Shown piece after piece: positions 44,301 through 57,060 of a stretch of DNA of 64,000 bases (position 1 is the stretch's first letter; the number at the start of each line of letters is the position of its first letter). The stretch lies in NCBI GenBank assembly GCA_021401465.1, contig JADDMT010000115.1:1-64000 (forward strand). Direction: 5' to 3'. The translations under genes were made by a program, and so were the position numbers. The DNA comes from Teratosphaeria epicoccoides (taxonomy: Eukaryota > Ascomycota > Dothideomycetes > Mycosphaerellales > Teratosphaeriaceae). The notes under the pieces are model-generated. The model was not told the DNA's origin and did not search any database. It saw only the letters and a program-made list of their open reading frames with translations.

Positions 44301-46085
44301 CTGTCACTTCGTCAGATCCACGCGTTCTTTTCCGCCTTGTAGAGGTAGTCTCGAAGTGTTTTGAGCTATAATTCTAACACAGGGTACAGAGGTTAATGCG
44401 GAGGATTATAAGCCTCCTTAAGGTTAATCGCATGTTCCGCGTCTAGGGCCCGGGCATAGGCCGTAGCCTCTACGTCAAAAATATCGGCGTATTCCCCTAA
44501 CTTAGGCAGAAGGGTAACGTCTTCCTTGACGTTCTGTATGCAGACTACATACACACATTAGACCTTCTTCATGTCCTTGTAGAAGCTGTGTACGTCGCGC
44601 ATCCTTACTATAGGAACTTCGCCTATAGAGCCATAGAACTAATTGTTAGTAGCTCTATTAACAATGACTCCCTGCTTGTAGCGCTAAGGGTAGCTAAGTA
44701 GGAGCTCTTTATTAGGAACGTCTTCTATGTAGAAGACTTCGTTAGTCTTGCGCACTTCTCCTAAGGAGTCCGCAAGTTAGAGGCGCATGTTATACGCGCC
44801 TTAAGCTGCTACGCCTTCGCCTTAAAAGGACTTCATAGTAGGCAGCAGGGCTCCTAGGATTAGCTTCAAACCGAGCCGTATAATTACCCGCTAGGGTATT
44901 ACGTTAACCTCCGCAAGGTCGTCTAACATATAGTCTACTAGCTTAAGCGAGCTATTAACTTAGACCGTACTAGATAGGCGCTAGGCAGGCCATAAGTCTA
45001 CATCATTAGTAACAGACAGCTTAGATACCCGTAGTAGCTATTCGGTTGTCTTAGGCTTGTCCTTCTTTTGCCTCCCCTCTAGGGAGGTTTCAGACACCTT
45101 GCTTACCTTCTTCCTATTACTTCGTTTAGGATAGCAAGCTGCCTAGTAGTCCCTCGCTCTACAGATGTAGCAGCTACTCGGAGGCTTCTCGCTACTGTCT
45201 TTAGGCTTAGAGGGCTCGCTCCTCTAGAATGAACTACTACGTTAGACGTGACCCTTAGGGCGCTTGTAATAGCGGCCCTTTAGTAGGTCCTTAGGGCTTA
45301 AATGCTTATTGTCCTTACTACCTAATCTTCTATTTCGCTTCAAGGTAATCTCTATACGTGTTACAAGGGACACGAGGTCTTGCCGAGTTGTTAGAAGTTC
45401 ATGAAAAGTCATGATTATGTTCTAAAGATTGTCATTAAGCTTGACAAGTAGGTGCCACATACATTGCGTCTTAGTATAGGGTAATATCTGTCTCTCGAGT
45501 GTAGCGAGGTAGGTAGCGAAGCTAGAGGTTATTTGTCCCTTCTCCTGCTTAGCCTTCTTATACTTAACAGACATAGTAAGGGCATAGTTCCCTAGATCCT
45601 TAACCTAGTTAACATAGAACTAGTAAAAGTCCGCCTATATATACGTTCTGTTATAGACTCGCATAAGGTCATACTACTCATGCTAATTGTTACGAGGTTC
45701 CTTATCCTCTTTAAGCTACATTATACTAAAGGCGACCTGTTTGCCCTCTATAGAATATCCGCGTAAGTTAAGCACGAAAACTGCCTTACACGCCTACAAG
45801 AAAGTTCGAGCCTCATTTAAGGTGTCTCCCTTAAACGGCTTTAGGTTACATGCGTTACGACTGCCTCCTAGTTAGCCTACTATAGCCCTAAATTTAGGCA
45901 CTAGATTCGCAGGCATATGCGAAGAGTCTACGCCTGCTAGTATATTGTCTTCATAGGTCCCTAGCGTAAAATCTCGCTAGATTTCTTTATCTGCTAGTTT
46001 ATTAGTACTGCTTATAGCGACGTCTTCGTCGTCCTCGCTATTGTCGCTACTAGAAGGGTTACGGTTTTAGCTCTAGTATACAAGG
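41400..46085 (-). pseudogene. G element gag-pol (chromovirus), RIP-inactivated
   Basis: Gag ends in a zinc knuckle at about 45140-45185 (CYICRARDY-stop-AACYP). RT palm box YLDD at about 43930-43960 (VYLDDILVYS). The integrase core reads DLTIDFITN and IVVD-stop-YSKINVFIL at about 42380-42490. A chromodomain reads VTYYLVK-stop-KGHLPKYT at about 41515-41580. Stops fall where Trp or Gln is expected. It is colinear with element E (9886-25770), which confirms the same family. Confidence 0.82.
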
Positions 46086-46089
46086 TAGT

Positions 46090-49000
46090 TAGCGACCTAG
46101 TCGACGACTATAACAGCGGACGTTAAAAAGGCCTAAAAGACAAAGAAATACCTAACGCTTAACAAGTTAAGAAAGGCGCTTCCTCTAGAGCTTCGATACA
46201 TAGCTCCGCTGTTTTCCTGTAAGGAAGCAGAGAAATTAGCGCCATACCGCCCTAGTATTAACTACTGCGTCGAACTCCGCGAAGGACTAGACGGATCCTA
46301 GCTAGCTCTACTATAGGGACCCCTATATAGCATGTCGAAGGAGGAATTACTTATGCTAAGGAAGTCCTTAGACAAACTATTAGGGAAGGGATTTATCCGG
46401 CCTACTAACTTAGAGGCCGCGGCTCCTGTGCTTTTCGTCTAGAAGCTAGGGGGAGGCCTCTATTTCTGCTGTAACTACCGCGCCCTTAACGTGATCACAA
46501 AGCAAGATAGGTACCCCCTTCCGTTAATTCCGGAGACCTTAAGGAACCTCACGGGCGCCTAGTAGCTTACTAAGGTAGACGTAGTATTAGCCTTCTACTA
46601 AACCTGTATGGCGAAAGGCCATAAGTATAAGACGGCTTTTCGCATAAGGTTTAGCTTATTCGAATAGTTAGTCTGTCTGTTAGTCTATCTAGGGCTCTAG
46701 CAACTTTCTAGTAATATATTAACACACTGTTACGCGAGGAGTTAGACGACTATACCTCTACATACATAGACGACATTATCATATATAGCGGCGGTTCGTA
46801 AGAAGACTATTTTGCTAAGGTAACGCGAGTACTCTAGAAGCTCTAGGACAAGGGCCTATACCTTGACCCTAGGAAGAGTAAGTTTGCTAAGAAGGAAATC
46901 AAGTACCTAGGGTTCATAATCTATACTAACAGAAAAGGCGTAGAGACTAACCTAGAAAAGGTAGAAGCCATACGTAACTAGGAGTAGCTAAGGACATAGA
47001 AGGAAGTCTGTAGATTCCTTAGCTTTGCTAACTACTACAGGATATTCATCTCGAACTACTTAAAGACAGCTAGGCCATTAATGGCACTTACAGGGAAGGG
47101 CATGCCGTTCTCCTAGGGAGAAAGCAAGGAGTCTACGTTTAAAACGCTAAAGGCAAAGTTCTGTTTAGCGCTAGTCCTTTCTTAATAGAACCTAGAGCTG
47201 CCGACCTTTTTAGAGACTAACTATAGTAGGTTTGCGTTAGGTGCAGCTCTCCTACAAGAAAGTAACAGAGTCTGTAGACTAGTAGGCTTCTTTTCATAGA
47301 AGCTTAACAAAGCGGAGACTAATTATAACATCTATAATAAGGAGATGTTAGCCGTGATATCTAGCCTTAAGTTCTAGGGCCCTGAGATGAAATTGTGTAG
47401 CCCCTTCACGATTCTTATAGACTACAAAAACCTAGAGTACTTCATAGTCAAGCGGCAGCTATCTAAGCGGCAGATACGGTAGTATAAGACCCTTACGTAA
47501 TTCTAGTTCTCCCTAGTATATTACCTAGGCGCCGAGATAGTAGTCCTAGACGCATTGTCGAGGCAAGAACAGGACACGCTAGGAGCAGAAGATAAGGAAT
47601 CGCGGTTTAAGAGGTTCTTAGACCTAGAGGTTGTAGAGAATTAGCCCGAGATAGCGGGTAAGAGTAGTAATAGCGTACTAATTACCTTGACCTACATACT
47701 ATCTACTACCTTAGTTAAGGACGAATCGCTACTTGTTAACTCTATGCCCTCTAACCTAGAACCTACTAGGCCTTTCTAGGACTATACCCTTAATAATTTG
47801 TAGGCAGCTATAGTAGAAAAGGACAAGCTGTACTTGACAGTAGTTAAAGTAGTAAAGAGCGGCTCCTAGAACGCTACTAGCTAGAGTGAAGTTGAAATTG
47901 TAAGCAGGAGACTACAAGATTAACAAGAGGGGCTTCCTATAATACCGCGACAAGCTCTAGGTCCTAGGAGTAACAGCTAGTCAGCCTAGGCACGACACCC
48001 TAGACCCTAGAGATAAAAGTAACAGCACGCTTAGGATAAGGCTAATCTAGTCCGTGTATACTACTATAGTATACAGGCATCTAGGACAGGATACTACGAC
48101 AATGATCCTAGGGCGTAACTTCTATTAGCCGTTACTATCTAAGCACGTCTAGCAGTTCCTATGGAACTACGACTACTACGGCTATAATAAGGTGTAGAGA
48201 GAGCATAAACACAGACTACTAAAGCTATTACTAGTCCCTACTAGATTCTTCTAGGAAATCTTAATAGACTTCATGACGGATCTGCCTAAGTCTAAGGGAT
48301 GTTAGTACCTGTAGATTATTAAAGACCGCTTATGTAAGTCCGTAGTGTTATAGGTAATGCCTAGCATAAAAGTAGAGGAATACGTAGAGGAGTTTATAGA
48401 CTATTAGGCCTAGTACTATAGAATGCTAACAGCTATTACAAGCGACTAGGGTACTAACTAGACTAGCACCTTTTAGAGTGCCTTTTGTAAAAGAATAGGA
48501 GTATCCTAGCAGTTAAGCTCTACATACTACCTATAAACAGATAGAGGCCCTAAACGCCTTAACTAAGAGGTATAAGCGGATTCCTAGAACTACATTAATC
48601 ATGAGCAATCTAAATAGAAGCAATGGCTCCCTATAGCTTAACTAGCGCTAAACAGGAGGTATTACTTAGGGATTAGCATAAGCCCCTTCTTTGCTACCTA
48701 TAGCTACAAAGAATAGGGCCCTATGTCTTTAGCTAAGGACGCTAAAGAGCCTAGCCTGTTAAAAGCTGCCAAGAGGGCAAAGGTATTCGTAGAGAAGATC
48801 TAGAGCATAACGGGAATCTGCCAAGCCACGATAGTAGCCTCTATGTAAGAACAAGAGGAGTCTACTAATAAACGTTAGAACCCTGCCCTAATTTACAAAG
48901 TTAACAAGGTCTAGCTAGATCTGCGGAACTACACTACAGAGAGACTAAAGAAAAGCTTAGACGCTAAGCACGCAAAGTACATAGTAGCCAAGGTAATATC

Positions 49001-49420
49001 ACTAGTCTCTATCTGTTTAACTAGGCTCCTAAGTAATATATACCTAGTGTTCTATACTAACCTGCTAAGACTAGCTAGCAAGGACCCTATGCCTAGATAG
49101 GAGAATGACGACAAACAGCTAGACCCCGTGTTATTCAAGTCGCACAAAGAGTAGTTAGTAGAGGAAATACTCTGCTCAAGGAACAAGAGAAGGGGAAAAG
49201 GGCGCGAGGTCCTAGTGAAATAGTCAGGGTACTACGACCCTACGTAGGAACCCTTAGAGAACCTTATAGAAACTAGAGTAATAGACTGCTTTAAACAGAC
49301 TAAGGGAAGCGCGGAAAGCGCTAACAGACTAAGGGAGAGGTAGGACAAGGGGAAGGGAAGATGTAGGGCTTAGAAAGTAGAGCCTAGCGTTTTTGACGAG
49401 GAGTACAGGTTTTTTGAGAA
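46090..49420 (+). pseudogene. B element pol: RT, RNase H, integrase, chromodomain
   Basis: RT includes AAAPVLFV and GGGLYFCCNYRALNVITKQD (about 46415-46500) and the palm box YIDDIIIYS at about 46761-46789. RNase H follows (47100-47600). The integrase zinc domain begins YRHLGQD near 48070, and the core reads EILIDFMTDLPKSKG near 48250. A chromodomain EVLVK-stop-SGYYDPT lies near 49205. This is the most complete B pol in the window, though full of TAG/TAA stops. Confidence 0.85.
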
Positions 49421-49429
49421 GGACATAAT

Positions 49430-50922
49430 CAAGGGGAAAATTTACATTAGTTAACTATATATACAGAAAAAAAGAAAAACCCCCTAGCCGTAGGACCCTA
49501 CGCTAAGAGCAGGGACCCTAGCGACAATTACGCGGGATTGTTACTAGAAGCCCTACTAGCAGGGCTAGCCCTCCTGTTAGTAGCAATAGGGTCGCTAACA
49601 GACCCCTCGCCGTCTAAGGGGCCCTTACTAGACCCCCTAGACCCGCCGACTAGGCCGCTGTCAGAATCCCTGGCCTTTTAGCTAGGGCCCTAAGTAGCGG
49701 CGCTAGACTTAGCCTGACGAGAGCTCTTGCCCTTGCTAGCAACGTTCTCCTGCTACCTACCTAGGGTAAGCACTAGTAGAACGCCCCTAGACCTTTTAAA
49801 CAGTTAGCGTGTAGAAACACACAGAGTATAGGATAAACTTATAGGAGGCCCTACTAGGCGACTATAGCGGCAATAGTGCTAGTGACCTCCTAGGCTACAA
49901 CGCTACATGAGAGTTAGCGGAGTAATTATAAGAGGCACTAGGGGAAAATCCCCGGACAGTAGGCCTGCTAACTACAAAGGCCCTAAGGCCTTCTAGGCCT
50001 TAAGGACCTTTGCTAGGTTGTTACAGGCTACTATGCTATTATGACGTTAGCTATGCAAAAACGCTTAGGGTATAGGTCATACCTGTTAGCATCTTAAGAG
50101 CGTGTCTAGGAGGCGTAGGACACGTAGGTAAGGGAGAGGCTAGCTAGGTTAGCGAGCTACTTTGCGTAGATACTAGGCAAAGTATATAGGGCCTTATAGT
50201 TTAGGCGCTTGCTAGCGCATCGCCCGCAGGCGCGGGCTCAGGTAGACTAGAAGAGTTAGCATAGGCTAGGAGGAATAGCAAGGAACCTAGGACATACTAG
50301 TTAGGGAACGTAATCTACACCCTAGAGGGTATAGTTAATGTAGTAGATATTAGGCACTATCTAACCCCTGTTAGTAACGCCTAGACTCTAGAAGAAGAGG
50401 TCAGGAGAATATAGGGGGAGGCTTACTATGTAAGTAAGCATGTAAGAGAAAGGAAGTAAGAGTAGTACTAAAGGGCAATTTTTATATAGTAAGGTACGCG
50501 CTAGCACGGGCCTAGGAGCGCCCCCTTAATAGCTTAGACTACAAGAGTAGAAGTGAAGTGAAGTGAAGGGAGGTGAAGTAGACTTCGCCAAGTAAAGTAG
50601 AGTTAGGGGACTACGTAGGACTAGCTAGGAGCTAGGTCTTGTATACTAGAGGACAGCTAGTAGGCAGGCTTAATTATAAGAAGTAAAGTAAAGTAGACTT
50701 AGCTAAGTGAAGTAGAATCACGAGACTATACGAGACTAGTTAGGGGCCTAGCCTTATAAGCTAGAGAGTAATTAGTAGGGGGATTTAGTTACGACACTAC
50801 TACTCTCTAGACAGCTCTGTCTAAATCTAAATGTAAAACGTAGGGAAGGAGCTCATACTCCCTTAGGTTCCTTGCTATTCTACACAGAAGAAGGATAAAC
50901 GAAGGGGAAGGGGGGGAGTCAA
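49430..50922 (+). pseudogene. B element downstream ORF and 3' region to polypurine tract
   Basis: Homologous to 10984-12385. Coding-like pieces include KRKTP near 49470 and EALLGDYSGNSASDLLGYN near 49850-49900, with stops where Gln fits. It then passes through AGTAA-rich repeats (50560-50700) to the purine tract GAAGGGGAAGGGGGGAG (50901-50918), right before the LTR. A second sense ORF conserved between B copies is likely; its function is unknown. Confidence 0.5.
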
Positions 50923-51094
50923 TGTAAAGGGCGAGGCCCTAAGTCCTTAGCATAGGCTAAGGCCTATGCATAACCCCTAACAAGGGACAAGGCTAGCTAT
51001 CAAGGACCGGACAGCTAGCAGATAGTCCTTCTCTCCCTATCGTACTTGTTAAATACTACATAAACCCCTGTGTACATACTGTTTACCTGTAACA
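50923..51094 (+). mobile_element. B element 3' LTR (172 bp)
   Basis: TGTAAAGGGCGAGGCCC to TTTACCTGTAACA, preceded by the polypurine tract; same length as 22812-22983. Confidence 0.92.
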
Positions 51095-51288
51095 GAGTCC
51101 TTATAGTAGAGGGTAGCATGTAGGATTATTACATCCCTACACTTAGGTAGCAAACCTATAAGACAAAGGATATATAATTTAACGTATAAAGAGACAGCTA
51201 CTATAATAGGAAGGGTCTATAGCATGCTAAGAGTAGTATACTAGAGTATGTTTAGCTATAATACTCTCTAATAGTATTAACTATATTA
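51095..51288 (-). mobile_element. 5' half of an LTR-A variant, split by the B element
   Basis: The reverse complement starts TAATATAG at 51288 and follows the 38604 LTR variant through GCTACCCTCT to GGACTC, where the B LTR begins. Its upstream flank (GCTCTCTC on the minus strand) is not the G polypurine tract, so this was a solo or 5' LTR. Confidence 0.7.
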
Positions 51289-52790
51289 GAGAGAGCGTAG
51301 TAGTAATAGTAACGCTAACATGTCCTAACTTTGCTCCTAGTATAGTAAAGGATGTATATTACTCTTAGCTTAAAGGTAAAGGTAGATACTATGTTTGTCT
51401 CTAGACATAGTTAAATGCCTAAGGGGGTAGGACAGGAGGATTATCTTAATAGATACCTTTGCCTATAGGTAAGAAGGGGTATAGCTAAGAGGAGAGGTAT
51501 AGTAGGTTAAGGGTATATAGAGGTAATACTACCTCTTTACCTAAATCTTCCTTATGTATAGGTAGGAGGATAAGCTACTAGATACTACATGTAATTTGTA
51601 GAGAGAAGACATTAGTCTAAGTACTTGTTTTTGCTGCATATAGTAGTAGTTAGCTACTTAGCTTGTTAACATAGTCGACTACTCTAATGAGTTTAAGTGC
51701 CTACAATGTGTCCTACTTAGTTAATTGCTAGGTCGCTACTATGTAGTTCTAAGGAATGTAGGAGATTGTCATATCTGTAATATACTAAGAATTTGTAGTA
51801 ATAGAAGAATAACCGAACAATTGTCCTAAAAGGAACTTAGGAAGACTACTTTAGAGCAGTTAATATACTTTAGGCGTAATGTCATTATAGTTACTAGCTG
51901 TTATATGTCTTATGCTATACATGGCGGTAGTCTTAGGAACTATAGTCAATCTTCGCATACTATCGATTTATCTAAGCAGAGCGGTACGAGCGCTAGCGAT
52001 AGCGTAAATAGCAGGCCAAAGGAGCGGAGATCTGTAGAAGGAGTATCAAGATACGCTAGTCTTAGAATCAGACTACGCAATTTACCTCCTAACCTTAATC
52101 TCGTCCTAGATGATCCCTCTATCCTCCCTATGATCCCCTTTAACCTAAGCCTCTCTCACAGTTCTCCTTTAAACACCTATTAACCTATCGTTTGTTCCTT
52201 GACTCCCTTAGACCTTACATAGGGCATCCTACTCATGTCTTCTGCCTTAACATACTACACGTCTGTAGTAACTAGTTAACTAAGTTAGTTGATTGACGTG
52301 ATGCCGTCACTATGTTAACGAGGAGTCAATACGCTAATAAGCGGCTAGCTAGTTACTCGGGTTAATAAGCACGACAAGTAGTTAATAGTACTAGTCACGA
52401 AATCATTTAACTAACAGATAAAACTACTATATCCGCGCTTAGCCGACTAGGCAAAACCTATTAATAACCTGAAGACTTAGATCGAGATTAAACGCAGGTT
52501 CGTGTAGTTCCTTTCTAATGTAAAGCGCCTTCTCTATAGTCCGCGTTACTACGAACAGACTAGTCGCATTAATAAAGGTAGTCTTGTCCTTGCCTTCTCT
52601 AGCATGAAGCAAGGCAGCTAGAATAAGCAAGGCAGATTAATCGTTTTCATGCTAGGATAGTGCCTTGTATGAAGAAGTAATGTCTAGACTAGGCTGTAAT
52701 TTGCTGCACTTTGCGAAGGCCTTCTTGAAACTAAGCTTGCCTTTGTTCTTACTCTCCTTCTACAGAGCGCTAGTAAGGAGAAGATTTTTA
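51289..52790. other. 1.5 kb unassigned, with short ORFs at 51905-52183 (+) and 52439-52630 (-)
   Basis: AT-rich to about 51900, then more mixed. A 92-codon plus frame (51905-52183) is Ser- and Pro-containing with a basic middle. A 63-codon minus frame (52630-52439) reads plausibly as protein (LHAREGKDKTTFINATSL), but neighbouring frames do not extend it. Neither resembles a domain I know. They may be remnants of a host gene or another element. Confidence 0.35.
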
Positions 52791-55700
52791 CAGCTAAATT
52801 GCGGAATGTGTGCAGGAGTAAGAGTAAGTTTGCCTAGAAGCAAATCAAGTATTTAGGCTTCATTATGCACGCTAATAGAAAGGGGTATAGGACCCGACCT
52901 AGAAAAGGTAGAAGCTATGAAGATTTAGGTAGCCCTAAAGACATAGAAGGAAGTACGTAGATTTTTAGGTTTTACGAACTACTATAGGATGTTTATCCTA
53001 AACTACTTAAAGATAGCTAAGCCTATAACTACGCAAACTAGTAAGGGTATACTATTCTCCTAGGGAAAAGAAGAGGAAGCTACGTTTACTTAGCTAGAGG
53101 ACAAGTTTTATAGAGCTCTAGTCCTTTTACACTAGGATTCCTAGCTCCTAACATTCCTAGAAACAGACTATAGCGGATTCGCTATAGGGGCCGCTCTACT
53201 ACAAGAAAAGGACAGGGTCTAGCGTCTAGTAGGCTTCTTCTCGCAAAAACTAAATAAGGTAGAAATTAACTATAATATCTATGATAAAGAGATGTTAGTA
53301 GTAGTATTTAGTATAAAGTTCTAGGCCTCTAAGCTAAAAGCATGTAGTCCCTTTACTATTCTCATAGACTATAAGAACTTAGAATATTTCATGGTAAAGA
53401 GGCAATTATTAGAGAGGCAAATTCGGTAGTATAAAATCCTATTAAACTATAAGTTTACCTTAGTATACTAACCGGGATCCGAAGTAGTCACGCTAGATAG
53501 CCTGTCAAGAAGGGAGCAAGACACACTAGGAGAGGAGGACAGAGAGTCAAGGGTTTAGCAGTTCCTTGAACTAGAAAACATGTAATACTAGCTAGGAGGC
53601 AAAGGAAAAGGGGGGGGGTAAAAGTAGCTACTACTTTAGTCTAACTCCTAGTAACTACTTTTAGCGACAACAGGCTAGAACTAATAGACCCTGCCATAGA
53701 AACGCTAGGCTTAGGCCTATTCTAAACCGAGGAACTAAACGCCCTCTAGATCTCTACTAAGGAAAAGGATAGACTATATAGCATAGTACTCTATGTAATA
53801 GAATTAGGAGCCTACATAATACTAAGCAAAGTCAAGCTAAAGGTATAAGTAGGGGACTATGTAATAGACGAAAAAGGCAACCTCTAGTATAGAGGGAAGC
53901 TATAGGTCCCTAGTACTTCTCCTGTAGAGCCTAGGCTAGATACTACGACACCTAAACTTAAAGCGAATAACATGCTATAGACAAAGATCATATAGTCTGT
54001 CTATAATGCCGCGGTATACAGGCATCTAGGCAGGATGCTACTACGTCTATTCTAAGCCGCGACTTCTATTAGCTACTACTATCTAAGCAGGTCCGGAAGT
54101 TCTTAAGAAACTACGATTATTATAGGAGGAACAAAGTATAGAGAGAATATAAGCATAGACTCCTATAACTACTATTAGTTCCTAACTAGTTCTTCAAGGA
54201 GATCTTGATAGACTTCATGACTAAGTTGCCTAGTTTAGAGGGGTACTAGTACCTGTAGGTTATTAAAGACCGACTCTCTAAGTCCGTAGTATTAGAGGCG
54301 ATACCTAGCATAAAAGCTAAGGAGTACGCCGATAATTCATGGACTGCTAGGCCTGTTACTATAGCATGCTAGGTACTATTACTAGCGATAGGGGAACTAA
54401 CTAGACAAGCACGTTCTAGGAAACCTTTTACTATAGAATAGGCGTATCCTAGAGACTTAGCTCTACATACTACCCTTAAACAGACAGAGGCCCTAAGCGC
54501 GTAAATTAAGAAGTACAAGCGTACTTGCGGAACTTCATTAACTAGGGGTAGTCTGACTAGAAACGCTAGCTTCCCTTAGCGCAACTCGCGCTTAATAGTC
54601 AATATTACTTAGGGATTAGTATAAGTGTATTCTTTGCTACTTATAGATACGAAGTACTATCTCCTATCCTATTACAGACAGAACCTACAAGGTCGAGCTA
54701 GCTAAACGCGGCAAAGAGAGTAGAGGCATTTGTAGAGAAGATCTAACAGATAAAAGACCTATGTCAAACAAGTATAGCAGCCTCTATGTAATAATAGGAG
54801 GAGTCCGCTAACAGGAAGCGGACCCTAGCGCCTATCTATAGGGTAGGCGACAAACTGTGGCTAGACCTAAGGAACTATACTACTAACAGGCTAAAGAAGA
54901 GCCTAGATACTAAGCATGTAAAGTACATAGTGTCTAAAGTGTTGTCGCTAGTCTCTATGCGATTATTAGGGATACTAAGTAACATCTACCTAGTGTTTTA
55001 CATGGATCTACTCTAGTTAGCAAGCTAAGACCCGTTAATAGGACAGGAAACTAACGACAAACAGCTAGACCCTATGCTCTTTGAATTACATGAAGAATAG
55101 CAGGTAGAGGAGATACTTTATACAAGGAAGAAGAAGAAAGGGCAGGGTAGAGAAGTCCTAGTAAAATGGGCTGGATACTACTAGCTAAGCTAGGAACCCT
55201 TAGGAAACCTTGCGGACACTATAGCCCTAGACGAGTTTAAGACTAAATACAGGAGTACAGAGTCTAATAATAGACTTAAAGAGAAGCAGGAGAAGATAAG
55301 GAAGGAGAAAGGGAGCCTAGGTAGTAAAGCCCGGACTTAATGATTATTCAGGTAGAGAACAGGCGTTTTAGGAAGGATTTAGAGTTTAGGGTTTTACATC
55401 TTCATTTTCATATGACTATCTAGCGGCTGCTGCCGCAAAACCCCCGGAGCCCTAGCAGAGTAATCAGGCCCCTAGCTATTACTAGAAATCATTAGCATAG
55501 CGATCGCTAATAGTAAAGGCTAGTAGGACAGCAGCGCTAAATAACTAGTTAGCAGGGAAAAACGAGCGGAAAGCGAGAGATAACTTATAGATTACCCTAC
55601 TAGAGGATAGCCTTTTAGACCGTCCTATTTACCTCACAGGTAACAGCGCTAGAACATTAGTTAGCGAGCAAAAACAACTAGAGTCTAGAAAGAATTACTT

Positions 55701-57060
55701 AGAGAGCAAGCTAGCCTTCTAGGTAGGCTGCAAGGCCTTCTAGGCCTTAATGACCTTGACTAGGTCGTCATGCGCGTCTGTACTACTCTAGTTGTTAGCT
55801 AGGCAAGAACAAGCGGACTCTTAGACTTACTTGTCGCTATTATCTAAACGGGTCTAGACAGTATAGGCAACATAGGTAATAAGTAGACTTTGTACTAGGT
55901 AGTAGGCGTTTTTACGTAAAACCTAGGTTAAACTCATAGGTTCTTGTAATTAATTGCCTTATCGGCATACTGCTAGCAGGTAGTAGAGCAGGAGGACTAC
56001 AGAATTAGCGGAGTCTAGGAGAAATAGCGTAGAATACGAGACTTATAGTCTAGTCTTAGCAATCGACGCTGTAGAGGGCGTAATCTACATAGTAGATAAG
56101 TAGAATATTCTAAATCTAGTTAGTTTTGCCTAGAATCCAGAGCACTTACTACCCTTGACCCTAAGGCCTACTTACGTTAGTTACTATGTTAATGTAAAGG
56201 AGAAGGTTAGAAAGAGTAGAAGAAGCTGTCTTTATTACTAGTAGTAGGTCTGTACGTATATAGTAACGCATAACATTAACGATACGTTATAGAGTAAAGC
56301 CGCTAGGGAAGTAAAGGAGTTAGTAAGGAAGGAGAACAGTGTGTATGTCAGGTTAGTAGAGGATTCCTACAGAACCTAGGTAAAACTAGCTAGGATCCTA
56401 GGGTTATTAGTTTATAAAGGGTAAAGTAGACTTACTAGACAAGTAAAGTAAGCTTTTAATACAGCGAATTAACAGGGATGCCGCTAGCATCTAGAATGAC
56501 AGTAAGGGTTACAGTTAGCTATTAATAGCTGCCTTGTAGTAGTATGACGCAGGTTATTAGTTAGCGTAGATGTTAATTAGTTATAATTTAACAGTAAAGT
56601 AGAGTAGCTAAGTAAGGTAGAGTTAGGGAACTACGCAAAACTAGCTAGGAGCCAGGTTTTATGCGCTAGAGGACAGCTAGTAGGAGGGGGTTTAGTCGCA
56701 GAGATAAGGTAAAGTAGACTTAGCCAAGTAAACTAGAATCCCGAGACTATACAGGACTAGTTAGAGGCCTGGCCTGTAGGGCCAGAGAGTAGTTAGTAGG
56801 ACGCTACTACCCTCTAGGGGGCTCGCGCTCCCTTAGGTTCCTTACTATTCTACATAGAAGAAGGCAAGTAGGGGGGGGGGTGTAATGTAAAGGGCAAGGC
56901 CCTAGGTCCATAGCGTAGGCTAAGGCCTATACGCGACCCCTAACAACCCCTAACAAGGCTAGCTATAAAGGACTAGACAGCTAGCGGATAGTCCTTCTCT
57001 CCCTATTATACTTGTTAAATACTACATAAACCCTTGTATACATACTGTTTACCTGTGACA
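52791..57060 (+). mobile_element. Second 5'-truncated B-family chromovirus (diverged subfamily)
   Basis: Starts in the RT C-terminal part (KQIKYLGFIMHANRKG at about 52840-52890). RNase H follows, then the integrase core (EILIDFMTKLPSLEG near 54205), a chromodomain (REVLVKWAGYY near 55165, Trp intact), and an AGTAA-rich 3' region with a purine run. It ends with a 175-bp LTR-B at 56886-57060. It differs from the 46086-51094 copy throughout, so it represents an older branch. No 5' LTR or gag. Confidence 0.8.
56886..57060 (+). mobile_element. B-type 3' LTR (175 bp)
   Basis: TGTAAAGGGCAAGGCCC to TTTACCTGTGACA. It contains a short tandem duplication CCCCTAACAACCCCTAACAA near 56936-56955. Confidence 0.9.

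Larger units (their letters stand above)
39176..46085 (-). mobile_element. G-family chromovirus with antisense ORF, 5'-truncated
   Basis: In minus-strand order: gag (46085 to about 45100), protease/RT/RNase H, integrase, chromodomain (about 41575-41515), then a plus-strand ORF (39749-41242), the 3' internal region (39745 to about 39270) and a shortened LTR-A (about 39265-39176). The last two are joined by a deletion that removed the polypurine tract and most of the LTR. The 5' LTR and gag start are missing; a plus-strand B element begins at about 46086, head-to-head. This is the best copy for defining the family layout. Confidence 0.8.
46086..51094 (+). mobile_element. B-family chromovirus, 5'-truncated, with 3' LTR (5.0 kb)
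   Basis: Begins just before RT and ends with an LTR-B at 50923-51094. It lacks the 5' LTR and gag. The 3' LTR interrupts an inverted LTR-A: TGTAACA meets GAGTCC at 51095, a site found intact in the LTR at 38604-39004. The other half of that LTR was not found, so the left end was lost by deletion or rearrangement. Confidence 0.82.

Noticed and set aside
52439..52630. Possible telomere-linked helicase fragment (minus, LHAREGKDKTTFINATSL)
   Set aside because: No Walker A (GxGKS/T) or DEAH-type box is present and flanking frames do not extend the similarity; subtelomeric position alone is not evidence.
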